Shown: positions 41,612 through 49,782 of the stretch, piece after piece | How positions within the stretch are numbered: position 1 is the stretch's first letter | Layout: every line of letters begins with the position of its first letter | Assembly: GCA_002479075.1 (NCBI GenBank) | Contig: DLLG01000004.1 | Span: forward strand, 152,111 to 216,110 | DNA: 64,000 nt | Source: Clostridiales bacterium UBA7568 | GTDB taxonomy: Bacteria; Bacillota; Clostridia; Oscillospirales; CAG-272 | Direction of reading: 5' to 3' | Program-made: the position numbers and the translations under genes | The notes under the pieces: generated by a model | Told to the model about the DNA's origin: nothing | What the model saw: only the letters and a program-made list of their open reading frames with translations | Databases searched by the model: none

Positions 41612-41760
41612 ATGATCATACCAAAAGACAATGCCCAATTAGAAAATGCCCGGCGGCTTCGCAGGGAGATGATACCAAACGAACGTAAGCTCCGGTATCT
41701 TTTTCTGCGCAAATATCCAGTAAGAATTTACAAACATCGGATTATCGTGGCGTGTGCACA
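41612..41760 (+). pseudogene. Relic of a DUF559-type endonuclease-like protein
   Basis: The frame from ATG 41612 reads NARRLRREMIPNERKLRYLF then LRKYPVRIYKHRIIV, the N-terminal signature of DUF559 (restriction-endonuclease-like) proteins. After about 48 codons the match ends and the catalytic part is missing. Translation continues into the inverted repeat and stops at 41833. It lies between the two repeat arms, so it may have been cargo of, or hit by, a small mobile element. Confidence 0.7.
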
Positions 41761-41793
41761 CAAATTGATCTTATTATTCAAAAAAGGCTGCAA

Positions 41794-41844
41794 GACCCTC
41801 TTGGTCACCTGCGGTGACAGCTCTCCCAAATGAGGATCCAAGGG
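41794..41844. repeat. Right arm of the inverted repeat around the DUF559 relic
   Basis: Reverse-complement counterpart of 41552-41606, matching at both ends (ACCCTCT and CAAGGG) and in the centre (CTCTCCCAAA) with a few small indels. Confidence 0.75.
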
Positions 41845-41879
41845 CCTGTACCCCGTTACATAGCATATGGACATAAGAA

Positions 41880-41909
41880 ATGGAGCGTATCTGTACCGAT
41901 ACGCTCCAT
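41880..41909 (-). terminator. Hairpin downstream of the AI-2E-like gene
   Basis: ATGGAGCGTATC 41880-41891 pairs with GATACGCTCCAT 41898-41909, a perfect 12-bp stem with a six-base loop. The minus strand continues TTCTTATG, a weak T tract. Confidence 0.7.
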
Positions 41910-41949
41910 TAACTGTTTCGCGACTGCCCATCAAAGCTCCCGTCTGGCT

Positions 41950-43224
41950 TCAGTTTTTGTCGCTTTTATCCGATTTTTTTATTTTGAATATGCCGAGGAA
42001 CTTTTTCTCTTTTTTCTCATCCGGCTCGTCTGTACCCTCAAGCAAAATTTCTTTTGCTCTGCCTTCGCAATAGTCGCCGTCGCTTGAGGAATATCCTTTT
42101 GCACTAAGCTTTGCGTTGACCTTGTCGCATATGAGGGTATAAACAACGGCGAACGTCGGAACGCCTATTATCATTCCGACAGCACCGAAAAATCCTGACA
42201 TAACTGTAATTGCGATTACAACCCATTCCGAAGGCATACCGACGTTCGATCCGATGAGCTTCGGAGCGACGACGTTTCCGTCAATGCCCTGGAACACGAG
42301 CGTAAACAGAACGAAAAGAATAACCTTTGAGGGGGACGCAATGAGGATTATAAGCGCGCAGGGAACAGTACCTATCCAGGGACCGAAGATCGGGATCATA
42401 TTCGTTATGCCGAGAATGACGGCGATAAGGGGATAGAAGGGAACTCCCATAAGCCAGAGCGCAAAGAAATTCACAATGCCGACGAATATCGCATCTAGCA
42501 GCGTTCCTTTGATATATCCGCCGAAGCTCTTGTCTGCTCTTTTTACGGCGGAAAGGAAGGTCTCGCGCTTTTCGCTTTTGACATATGCGCAGAGGAGCTT
42601 ATTTGTAACAGCACCCATCCGTTCCTTGCTGCAAAGCACGAGTATCGCAAAAACTATACCTATGAGCGCATTTTTAAGAGCGCTGAGGAGCGACGTTGCG
42701 AAAGAGCCGAGCCAAGGCATAACAATATCGACGATTTCTTCAGTTTTATCAAGGAATTTGTCAATATAGCTGTTCAGCGACGAAACTATATCTCCGAGAG
42801 CCGGAGCGGAGGAGCCTATCTGACCGAGCCACTTTTTCGCGCTTTCGACGTATCCGTTGAACTTGCTCTGAAGCTCCGAAATGCTTGAAATCAGCTGCGG
42901 GGCGAGAGCGGAAATAAGAAGGGATATGAAAAGAAGAAAGATTATCATCGTTGCGGCGACGGAAAGCCCGCGGCGCAGACGGCGTTTTCCCTTTTTATTC
43001 AGAAAGGAGAATACCTTTGTATCAAAGAAAACAACGATCGGGTTCAGAAGATATGCGATTATAACGCCATAGATTATCGGGGAGAGGGCGGAGAAAAATT
43101 TCTTTATATATCCGCCGAAATCGTTGTTATTGAGGAAGAAGAAGACTATAAACGAAGCGACGAGGAGCACAAGCGCAACGTATACTGCAATCGTTGTATA
43201 TTTTTTGTTCCAGGACAGCTTCAT
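41950..43224 (-). CDS. AI-2E family membrane protein, paralogue 1
   Basis: A 424-residue membrane protein of the AI-2E/YdiK-YubA family with about eight helices. NWNKKYTT-like WNKKYTTIAVYVALV opens it, and the family region GVPFYPLIAVILGITNMIPIFGPWIGTVP is near residue 265. Members are exporters or sodium/proton-coupled antiporters; the AI-2 name is historical. The basic/acidic tail ends KIKKSDKSDKN. AAAGGAG lies before the ATG. A second member lies about 1.5 kb away on the same strand. Confidence 0.9.
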   Translation of the reverse strand: MKLSWNKKYTTIAVYVALVLLVASFIVFFFLNNNDFGGYIKKFFSALSPIIYGVIIAYLLNPIVVFFDTKVFSFLNKKGKRRLRRGLSVAATMIIFLLFISLLISALAPQLISSISELQSKFNGYVESAKKWLGQIGSSAPALGDIVSSLNSYIDKFLDKTEEIVDIVMPWLGSFATSLLSALKNALIGIVFAILVLCSKERMGAVTNKLLCAYVKSEKRETFLSAVKRADKSFGGYIKGTLLDAIFVGIVNFFALWLMGVPFYPLIAVILGITNMIPIFGPWIGTVPCALIILIASPSKVILFVLFTLVFQGIDGNVVAPKLIGSNVGMPSEWVVIAITVMSGFFGAVGMIIGVPTFAVVYTLICDKVNAKLSAKGYSSSDGDYCEGRAKEILLEGTDEPDEKKEKKFLGIFKIKKSDKSDKN

Positions 43225-43250
43225 TCGTTTTCTCCTTTCTTTGATTGATT

Positions 43251-43943
43251 TTATCCCTGTTCTATCGCGCGGTACTGGTCTATTACCGACTTATATATCA
43301 GCTCGTATCCCTTTGAGTTCGGATGAATTCCGTCCTCGCAGATGAGATTTTCATAATGATGGTCCGCAAGAAAAGCGGAGCGTATGTCTATCAGGACAAC
43401 ACCGACTGCGCGGGCGATCTTTTCGACCATTATGCTGTACATTTCCTGATAACGGTATATCGTTTCGACGCTGCCGAGCCATTTCAGTATGTTTTCCGCA
43501 CATATGCCTGCTTTTTCCGTTATTTTCTTGAAATATCTTGCAGGGACAATGGGCGGGAGATTCAGCGCAAAAACCTTTGAGCCGAACGCTTTTGCTTTTG
43601 TCAGGAGCTCGGTATAAATTTTTTCAAAGAGAGCGGGAGGGGTCTTGCAGAGGTGTTCTTCGTCCGGAGAGTCCGAAATGCTCTGCCAGTCAAAGTCGCA
43701 GTCGTTTCCGCCGACCTCGATGAATACCGCGTCGCTTGAGGCTATGTCACTTTCGCATTTTTCAACGAGCGACAGCGTCTTTTCCGTTACAAAGCCGAAG
43801 CGCGAGAAGTTTTCAAGGGTTATATCGCTTCTGCCCGTAAGCAGATTTATATCGGGCGCACCGCTTGTATAGCGCCCCGTCTCCGAAAGAACGACTCCTT
43901 TTCCGACAGAGTCTCCGAAAACGCAGAAATTGAGATTTTCCAT
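43251..43943 (-). CDS. SGNH/GDSL-family hydrolase
   Basis: A 230-residue esterase-fold protein. Block I GDSVGKG carries the serine nucleophile, block III VEVGGNDCDF-like IEVGGNDCDF has the oxyanion Asn, and block V EDGIHPNSKGY holds the Asp-His pair. There is no signal peptide, so it acts in the cytoplasm, probably on acyl or acetyl esters. GAGGTG precedes the ATG. It lies 26 bases upstream of the AI-2E-like gene and may share its transcript. Confidence 0.88.
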   Translation of the reverse strand: MENLNFCVFGDSVGKGVVLSETGRYTSGAPDINLLTGRSDITLENFSRFGFVTEKTLSLVEKCESDIASSDAVFIEVGGNDCDFDWQSISDSPDEEHLCKTPPALFEKIYTELLTKAKAFGSKVFALNLPPIVPARYFKKITEKAGICAENILKWLGSVETIYRYQEMYSIMVEKIARAVGVVLIDIRSAFLADHHYENLICEDGIHPNSKGYELIYKSVIDQYRAIEQG

Positions 43944-44003
43944 TGTGCTTCACCTCGTTTAATTTGTTCCCTATGTTGCTTAAACCGAGATGTGTTTTTT
44001 GTA

Positions 44004-44480
44004 TCAGAGTATCTTTTCCATACCGATCTTCTGAACTCTGAGACCGATCTTTTCATAAAATTTGACGGCATTTACGTTGTCTGCCCAGACGTTGAGCGTG
44101 ACGTTGTAGCAGCCTTGCGCCTTTGCATAAGCAAGGACGTGTTCATAGAGCAGGGTGCCGATGTGATGCCCGCGGCAATTCTCATCGACGCACAGATCGT
44201 CTATATAGAGCGTTTTTATGTCCGTCATATTGCTGTCCTTGGGAAACTGCTTGTGAATACAGAAGGCGTACCCTTCTATTCTGCCGTCCTTTTCCGCAAC
44301 GAAAACGGGTGTTTTGTCATCTGCGATGATCCCCTCCAGCTGTTCGTCCGTATATTTTTTTGCGCCCTCTCTGAAAATATCGGGGCGGGCGTCGCTATGA
44401 ACCTTGTGAACCTGAAAAAGAAGCTCGTCTATTCTTTTCATATCGCCCTTTGCGGCGCGCCTTATGATGACCTCTGCCAT
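44004..44480 (-). CDS. GNAT-family N-acetyltransferase
   Basis: A 158-residue acetyltransferase. The acetyl-CoA loop is VDENCRGHHIGTLLYEHVL near residue 97, and the C-terminal NVWADNVNAVKFYEKIGLRVQ is typical of the RimI-like branch. The substrate is unknown. The gene follows tRNA-Arg and precedes the GDSL gene on the same strand; the ribosome site is poor (CAGGTAAAA). Confidence 0.9.
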   Translation of the reverse strand: MAEVIIRRAAKGDMKRIDELLFQVHKVHSDARPDIFREGAKKYTDEQLEGIIADDKTPVFVAEKDGRIEGYAFCIHKQFPKDSNMTDIKTLYIDDLCVDENCRGHHIGTLLYEHVLAYAKAQGCYNVTLNVWADNVNAVKFYEKIGLRVQKIGMEKIL

Positions 44481-44510
44481 AAGTTTTTACCTGATTTTCT
44501 CTGAATAAAT

Positions 44511-44587
44511 TGGCGCACCCGAGCGGATTCGAACCGCTGGCCTACCGCTTAGGAGGCGGTCGCTCTATCCTGCTGAGCTACGGGTGC
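44511..44587 (-). tRNA. tRNA-Arg (anticodon CCT)
   Basis: A complete 77-base cloverleaf with encoded CCA. Acceptor GCACCCG/CGGGTGC, anticodon stem ACCGC/GCGGT with loop CTCCTAA, and T-arm GGTTCGAATCC. It reads AGG codons. A hairpin ACGGCGG/CCGCCGT follows on the 5' side near 44591-44609. Confidence 0.95.
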
Positions 44588-44741
44588 ATAACGGCGGGAA
44601 ATCCGCCGTGATATTCTGTTTTTGCAGTGGCGACGGAAACACAAACCTGTCGCTGCACTTTACCTACTCGGCACTTTTCAACAGTGTTACCTTTGACACC
44701 GGAATCTTTAACGACGTACGGGCGTCAAAATTCAATCGCCT

Positions 44742-46133
44742 TTACTTCTTTCCGGACTGCTTTTTGCTGTTCTTCTTTTTGAAAAGGCTCTTGACTTTAT
44801 CAACGAATTTCTTGTCCCTTGCGTGGCTCTTTTCCGTCGCCTGTATGCCCTCTTCGTAAATCGCAACTCCGTCCTCTGTCGAATAATATTCGGAGGTCTG
44901 CGTCGGAGCGTCTTTCTTGGAGAGTCTCAATTCGGCTTTTTCCTTCATCAGCTCGCGGATGACGTCAAATGTCGGAACGGCGATTATCATTCCCGGCAGA
45001 CCGAAGAAGCCTGCCATAACAACGAGCGAAGCAAATATCCACATTGCCGGCAAGCCCAGCTTTTCGCCGACGAGCTTGCTTGTGACAAAGTGTGCGTCGA
45101 GTATATGAAGAAGAACGACGAACAAAAGATACCAGAACATAAGGGAAACGTCCATCGAAGTGATGAAAACGATGAAGCTCGAAAGCGCAATGCCGACGAT
45201 CGGTCCGAAAACGGGGACAAGGTTGCAAACGCCGATTATCAGGCTGATAAGCGGATAATACGGTACGCCGATTATCCAGCAGCCGAAAAAGCACACAATC
45301 CCGACGAGAATCGAATCGAGGATCTTTCCCGTTACGAAGTTACCGAACCTGTCGTCTATGAGAGAGAAGACCTTTTTTGTGCCTTCATAGACCTTGTCGC
45401 TTGCAACGGCGCGCAGAACCTTGTTTGACTGAGCCGCAAGGCGTTCCTTTGCAAAGAGGAAATATATCGCAAATACAAAGCCCAGGAGCATATCCTTGAC
45501 AGTCAGGACGACGTTTTTCGCCGCTCCTGCTATCTGCGGGAGGATGTTCTTGATTACTTCATAGATCTTGTTTATAAAATTATTCAGATATTTTGCGGCG
45601 GAGGCGATGTAGCCCGAGAATTCTCCGGCATCTTCGCCGAGGCCGTCAAGCCATTGTTGAACGTTGCCTATATAGAATTTCATCTTGCCTTCGAGGTCGG
45701 CATATCCCGCGACTATCTGCGGGACGAGAAGCCAGAGGAAAAGACAGATGATGAGTACGACGGCGATTGCCGTCAGGAATACGGAGAGCGCCCTTTGCAG
45801 GCGACGTTTTCCGGGTTTTTCGAGAAATCCGAAAACGCGTGTTTCAACCTTGACCATCAGCTTGTTTAGAAGATATGCAAAGATCGTTCCGTATATAATC
45901 GGGCTGAATACGGAGAGCACACTGCCGACGTATTTTCCGAATTCGTGGTTATTGAGAAAGAAGAATACGCACAGAACGGCAAACAATATGACGAGCAGAG
46001 CGTAAACCGCAATGGTCGTATATTTCTTGTTCCAGTTTACACGGGACTTTTTTTCCGGCTGCTCAGACGGTTCTTCCGCCTGACCCGGCAGATTTTCTTC
46101 CGGCAGATCGGGCAGGTTATTGTTTTCGTCCAT
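44742..46133 (-). CDS. AI-2E family membrane protein, paralogue 2
   Basis: A 463-residue paralogue of the protein at 41950-43224. Shared segments: NWNKKYTTIAVYALLVILF, FGKYVGSVLSVFSPIIYG and the conserved GVPYYPLISLIIGVCNLVPVFGP. It differs in an acidic N-terminal 30 residues (DENNNLPDLPEENL) and a longer basic tail (KKKNSKKQSGKK). The start is ATG 46133 after AAGGAG; an upstream open frame was cut. It is driven by its own promoter and ends 154 bases before tRNA-Arg. Confidence 0.9.
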   Translation of the reverse strand: MDENNNLPDLPEENLPGQAEEPSEQPEKKSRVNWNKKYTTIAVYALLVILFAVLCVFFFLNNHEFGKYVGSVLSVFSPIIYGTIFAYLLNKLMVKVETRVFGFLEKPGKRRLQRALSVFLTAIAVVLIICLFLWLLVPQIVAGYADLEGKMKFYIGNVQQWLDGLGEDAGEFSGYIASAAKYLNNFINKIYEVIKNILPQIAGAAKNVVLTVKDMLLGFVFAIYFLFAKERLAAQSNKVLRAVASDKVYEGTKKVFSLIDDRFGNFVTGKILDSILVGIVCFFGCWIIGVPYYPLISLIIGVCNLVPVFGPIVGIALSSFIVFITSMDVSLMFWYLLFVVLLHILDAHFVTSKLVGEKLGLPAMWIFASLVVMAGFFGLPGMIIAVPTFDVIRELMKEKAELRLSKKDAPTQTSEYYSTEDGVAIYEEGIQATEKSHARDKKFVDKVKSLFKKKNSKKQSGKK

Positions 46134-46177
46134 ATGCTTCTCCTTCCTTTTGTTTTGCGCAAGGCAATACCACTTTA

Positions 46178-46206
46178 ATTTTATACTATATAACATTTTT
46201 CGTCAA
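46178..46206 (-). promoter_or_regulatory. Promoter of AI-2E-like paralogue 2
   Basis: Minus strand TTGACG (46206-46201) and TAAAAT (46183-46178), spacer 17. The 200 bases between it and the mntP terminator are AT-rich with no gene seen. Confidence 0.65.
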
Positions 46207-46406
46207 GTGATAATTGAAATTTTATTTGTAACAAAATTGTTTCGTTCTGTTGCAAAAGGCAAAGGGCGGTAACGGAAAGCGGAACTCGTATATCCGCGGA
46301 AAAAAGCCTTTATAAAAAATTATTGCCAGCGGGGCAGAAATGAATTCAGCGCCTTCCGCTTTTGCCAAAAAGGACGCTTTGCGCCGAGGGACAAACATAG
46401 CAAACA

Positions 46407-46432
46407 AAAAACGCAGGCATCGCCTGCGTTTT
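46407..46432 (-). terminator. Terminator of mntP
   Basis: AAAACGCAGGC pairs with GCCTGCGTTTT over an ATC loop; T and A runs allow termination from either side. It lies ten bases after the mntP stop. Confidence 0.9.
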
Positions 46433-46441
46433 CATATCAAA

Positions 46442-47029
46442 TCAAAACGGAAGACTTATTATTCCGAGGTCTTCGAGAAGAATTTTTGCTCCCATCAGAA
46501 TCAGGATGATTCCGCCTGCGAGTTCCGCCTTCGACTTGTACTTCGCACCGAAAAAATTACCGACGAGAAGTCCGATCATAGAGAGAATGCAGGTTATGAC
46601 GCCGATCGATATGACGGAATACAGAAGCTCGCTTCTTTCCATTCCGCTCAGGGCAAACGAAACGCCGACAGCGAGAGCATCTATCGAAGTCGCGACCGCC
46701 AGAACGAGCATCGTCCCGACCGAAAAAGAGGAATTCTTTTCTTCGTCCGGCTCTTCCTTCGAGAGCGACTCGCGTATCATATTCGCGCCGATGAGAAGAA
46801 GGAGCCCGAAAGCGATCCAATGGTCGAATGCAGTTATGTATTTTTCAAACTGCCTGCCGAGAAAATATCCGATCGTCGGCATAATCGCCTGGAATACGCC
46901 GAAATAAAGCCCAACAGCGAGGAGATGCTTCGGCTTGATTTTTCTTACGGAAAGCCCTTTGCATATCGAAACGGCAAAAGCGTCCATCGAGAGCGCGATG
47001 CCTATCAGAAGCACATCAACAAAGCTCAA
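46442..47029 (-). CDS. mntP: Manganese efflux pump MntP
   Basis: A 195-residue six-helix exporter. The two repeat motifs with metal-binding Asp residues are ALSMDAFAVSICKGLS and ATSIDALAVGVSFALS. The start is TTG 47029, ten bases after GGAGG; the only alternative is an ATT just before it. I find no clear yybP-ykoY manganese riboswitch upstream; only about 85 bases separate it from the divergent malQ promoter. Confidence 0.92.
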   Translation of the reverse strand: MSFVDVLLIGIALSMDAFAVSICKGLSVRKIKPKHLLAVGLYFGVFQAIMPTIGYFLGRQFEKYITAFDHWIAFGLLLLIGANMIRESLSKEEPDEEKNSSFSVGTMLVLAVATSIDALAVGVSFALSGMERSELLYSVISIGVITCILSMIGLLVGNFFGAKYKSKAELAGGIILILMGAKILLEDLGIISLPF

Positions 47030-47115
47030 AATTCAAAATCCTCCGGAAAAAGCGGTCATTGTATGCCAATATATCACATCGGCGGGGAAAAGTCAATATT
47101 CGGATTAAAATAAAA

Positions 47116-47144
47116 TTGACATATGGCGTCTGCGGTGATAAAAT
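47116..47144 (+). promoter_or_regulatory. Promoter of malQ
   Basis: TTGACA at 47116-47121 and TAAAAT at 47139-47144 with a 17-base spacer. Confidence 0.75.
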
Positions 47145-47181
47145 GATAGAAAAATCTCGGTTTTGAGAAGGGAAAATGTTT

Positions 47182-48615
47182 ATGAAAAGAAGCGGGGTGC
47201 TGATGCCGATATTTTCGTTGCCGTCGCCGTACGGGATCGGAACGGTCGGAAGAGGGGCTTACGAATTTGCGGATTATATAAAAAAATCGGGAGCAGAGAT
47301 CTGGCAGGTGCTGCCTGTGGGACCGACGGGCTACGGAAACTCGCCTTATCAGAGTTTTTCTTCGTTTGCGGGCAATCCTTATTTTATCGATCCGGATATG
47401 CTTTGCGAGGACGGAATTCTTGAAAGAAATGATTTGCCGGAGCGCGTGCCCGAGGGGGAAAGCATTGACTACGGAAGAATATATTTTTCGAGGCGGAGGA
47501 TGCTTCGCGCCGCTTATGACTTTTCGGGAGAGCGTTTAAAATCCGAAACGGAAGAATTCCTCTCGCTTCATCCCGATGTCTATGACTATGCGTTCTTTAT
47601 GTCTCTCAAGGACAGGTTCGGCGGAAAATGCTATCTCGACTTTCCCAAATGCCTTGTCCGCAGGGAGAGGGCGGCTATGAAAAGATATGAGGAGCTGCTT
47701 TCGGACGATATAAGCTATTACATTTTCGAACAGTATCTTTTCTTTTCGCAATGGAAAAGGTTCAAGGAGTATGTAAATTCGCTGGGGATTGAGCTTCTCG
47801 GCGATATGCCGATATACGTCGCGCCGGACTCGGCAGACGTCTGGGCAAATCCGAGGAGCTTTCAGCTTGATCGGGATCGTCGCCCGAAGTTCGTTGCGGG
47901 CGTTCCGCCGGATTATTTCTCGGAGAACGGTCAGAAATGGGGCAACCCTCTGTATGACTGGAAGCGTATGAAAAACCGGGGCTACGGATTCTTTATCCGC
48001 AGAGCAAAGGCGGCAGCGGAGCTTTTCGATTCCGTCCGGCTTGACCATTTCATCGGCTTTGCCAATTATTACAGCGTCGAACCGCAGGCGCCGGACGCAA
48101 AAAACGGCTTCTGGCGCGACGGACCGGGAAAAAGCCTTTTCTCGACGCTGGAAAAAGAGGTTCCCTCGCTCGGAGTTGTTGCGGAGGATCTCGGGATCGT
48201 TTCGGATAAGGTCATAAAGTTGCTCAAAAGCACGGGCTATCCATCTATGAGGGTTATTCAGTTTGCCTTTGATGACAACGGGACGAATATGCATCTGCCG
48301 AAGAATGTCCGGAAAAACACTTATTATTATACGGGCACGCACGACAACCCGACGACGCACTCCTGGTGGCTTCTGCGCTCGGAGGAGGGCAGGCTGCGGA
48401 CGGCGGAATACCTCGGCAAAAAGCGTATAAAAGCGCCTGAGACCTTCATAAAGGCTGTGCTGGACAGTCGCGCGGAGGTGGCTGTCATACCGATCTGGGA
48501 TATTCTTTCGCTCGGAGACGAGGGGCGGGTCAACACCCCCGGTACCTCTGAAGGAAACTGGCTTCCGAGGCTCGGGAAAATTCCGGAGGAGCCGGCGAAG
48601 CTGGCGAGAAAATAA
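47182..48615 (+). CDS. malQ: 4-alpha-glucanotransferase
   Basis: A GH77 amylomaltase of 477 residues. Motifs: RSGVLMPIFSLPSPYGIGT, QVLPVGPTGYGNSPYQS, GDMPIYVAPDSADVWANP, VRLDHFIGF (nucleophile Asp), VAEDLGIV (acid/base Glu) and YTGTHDNPTTHSWW. It transfers maltodextrin segments during glycogen or starch use. ATG 47182 is nine bases after AAGGG; ATG 47176 (two codons longer) is too close. The end is a little short of the usual family length but keeps NTPGTSEGNW. Its stop abuts that of the convergent DUF4363 gene. Confidence 0.95.
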   Translation: MKRSGVLMPIFSLPSPYGIGTVGRGAYEFADYIKKSGAEIWQVLPVGPTGYGNSPYQSFSSFAGNPYFIDPDMLCEDGILERNDLPERVPEGESIDYGRIYFSRRRMLRAAYDFSGERLKSETEEFLSLHPDVYDYAFFMSLKDRFGGKCYLDFPKCLVRRERAAMKRYEELLSDDISYYIFEQYLFFSQWKRFKEYVNSLGIELLGDMPIYVAPDSADVWANPRSFQLDRDRRPKFVAGVPPDYFSENGQKWGNPLYDWKRMKNRGYGFFIRRAKAAAELFDSVRLDHFIGFANYYSVEPQAPDAKNGFWRDGPGKSLFSTLEKEVPSLGVVAEDLGIVSDKVIKLLKSTGYPSMRVIQFAFDDNGTNMHLPKNVRKNTYYYTGTHDNPTTHSWWLLRSEEGRLRTAEYLGKKRIKAPETFIKAVLDSRAEVAVIPIWDILSLGDEGRVNTPGTSEGNWLPRLGKIPEEPAKLARK

Positions 48616-49002
48616 TCACATAAAGCTACCGAAGTCAAAGCTCTCCAGCTTTTTCATTCGGGTGAGACAATCGCAGAATTTTGCGGCGGCGGTGATGAAA
48701 GAGTCACCGTCGCCGTTTTTTGCGGCTGAATAAAGCTCGATTATAGCGTCGTCTGTGCGGTCTATGTGTCCGTAGCCGATGGTGAACGTAAACTTATCGA
48801 TCGTTTTGTCCCATAAATCCCAGAGCTTTTGCGTTTTTTCGAGGGCGGAGGGAATGTCGGCTTCAAAGGCTTCCTTTGTGCCGGGCAGATCCTCCGCAAG
48901 GGAAAGCATCTCGTTCGAAAGACGTCCGATATATGCCGTATTGAAGATGATAAAGGTCAGAACGGCGCAGAGGAGGAGAAGCGAAACGATAAAGGTCTTC
49001 AT
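48616..49002 (-). CDS. DUF4363 protein
   Basis: A 128-residue protein with one N-terminal membrane helix (residues 1-22) and a helical extracytoplasmic part (WDLWDKTIDKFTFTIGYGHID is the family core, cited in part: KTIDKFTFTIGYGHID). The function is unknown. Its ATG overlaps the DUF421 stop by four bases. DUF421 and DUF4363 genes are often paired in Clostridia, so they probably form a membrane complex. Confidence 0.85.
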   Translation of the reverse strand: MKTFIVSLLLLCAVLTFIIFNTAYIGRLSNEMLSLAEDLPGTKEAFEADIPSALEKTQKLWDLWDKTIDKFTFTIGYGHIDRTDDAIIELYSAAKNGDGDSFITAAAKFCDCLTRMKKLESFDFGSFM

Positions 49003-49643
49003 TTTGCCTCCTTTTTGTAAACGACGACGGTATCGTCGTCATCGACGGTCATCAGGAATATGGTCTTTATGTCCCGTATTTTTTTCTTTTCAAGCGTTTC
49101 GCAAAGCCATTTGCGGCTTTTTCCCGTTTCTTCGAGGACATAATCGATGATATGCCCGTCGACGATGACAGGGTGCGCAACGCCTGTGACCTTCGGTGCG
49201 TTTTCGAGAGGAAACACCGAGAGCTGACCGTTCGGCTCGAATATCGCATAATCGACTACGGCGGGGGAGGGCGTATCTTTGAGCCTGAGCTGGCAGAGCA
49301 GATCCTCCATACTCATTCTCATCTTTGCCATTTCCTTTTGCACGGGCTTTCCGCCGCGGACGACGACGCTCGGCTTGCCTTCAAGGAATTTCTTTATCAC
49401 TGCGGATTTCATCGAAAGGAACGAAGCGATGACCTCAAGGCAGAGGATAACGGTTATCGGAATTATCGCATAGAGAAGCGGGATGTTTGTATCCGTTATG
49501 GGACCCGACGCTATCTCGCTTATGAGAAATGCCGTTATCAGCTCGGAAACCTGAAGCTGACCGATCTGTCTTTTGCCCGTAAAACGCATCATAGCGATCA
49601 AAATTACGTAAATAAATATCGTTCTTATGAAAATCGAAGCCAT
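48999..49643 (-). CDS. DUF421 (YetF-like) membrane protein
   Basis: A 214-residue protein with three membrane helices in residues 1-85 and a cytosolic domain. Family features: MMRFTGKRQIGQLQVSELI near residue 20, KPSVVVRGGKPVQKEMAKM near 93 and MEDLLCQLRL. Bacillus relatives are linked to spore or envelope properties; the function is unknown. GGAGGAG precedes the ATG. It is coupled to the DUF4363 gene. Confidence 0.9.
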   Translation of the reverse strand: MASIFIRTIFIYVILIAMMRFTGKRQIGQLQVSELITAFLISEIASGPITDTNIPLLYAIIPITVILCLEVIASFLSMKSAVIKKFLEGKPSVVVRGGKPVQKEMAKMRMSMEDLLCQLRLKDTPSPAVVDYAIFEPNGQLSVFPLENAPKVTGVAHPVIVDGHIIDYVLEETGKSRKWLCETLEKKKIRDIKTIFLMTVDDDDTVVVYKKEAK

Positions 49644-49700
49644 ATTTTCTCCTCCGAAAGGCTTTTTTATTATGTTTACGAAAAAAACATAAAATATTTA

Positions 49701-49729
49701 TTGAAAATATGCTCAACATAGGATATAAT
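49701..49729 (+). promoter_or_regulatory. Promoter of the hprK-yybS-gdpP operon
   Basis: TTGAAA at 49701-49706 and TATAAT at 49724-49729 with a 17-base spacer. Confidence 0.78.
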
Positions 49730-49782
49730 TAGCTTGTATTACTTTACGGAAGTGTCTTTTGACACGGAAAGGGCAAAAGCCT

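Noticed and set aside
44588..44741. Possible RNA gene between tRNA-Arg and the second AI-2E-like gene
   Set aside because: Some pairing is visible (ACGGCGG/CCGCCGT; GCGAC/GTCGC), but no cloverleaf or known RNA fold emerges, and it is probably terminator and leader sequence.
47030..47115. Manganese riboswitch before mntP
   Set aside because: The space is too short and lacks the paired conserved loops of the yybP-ykoY class.
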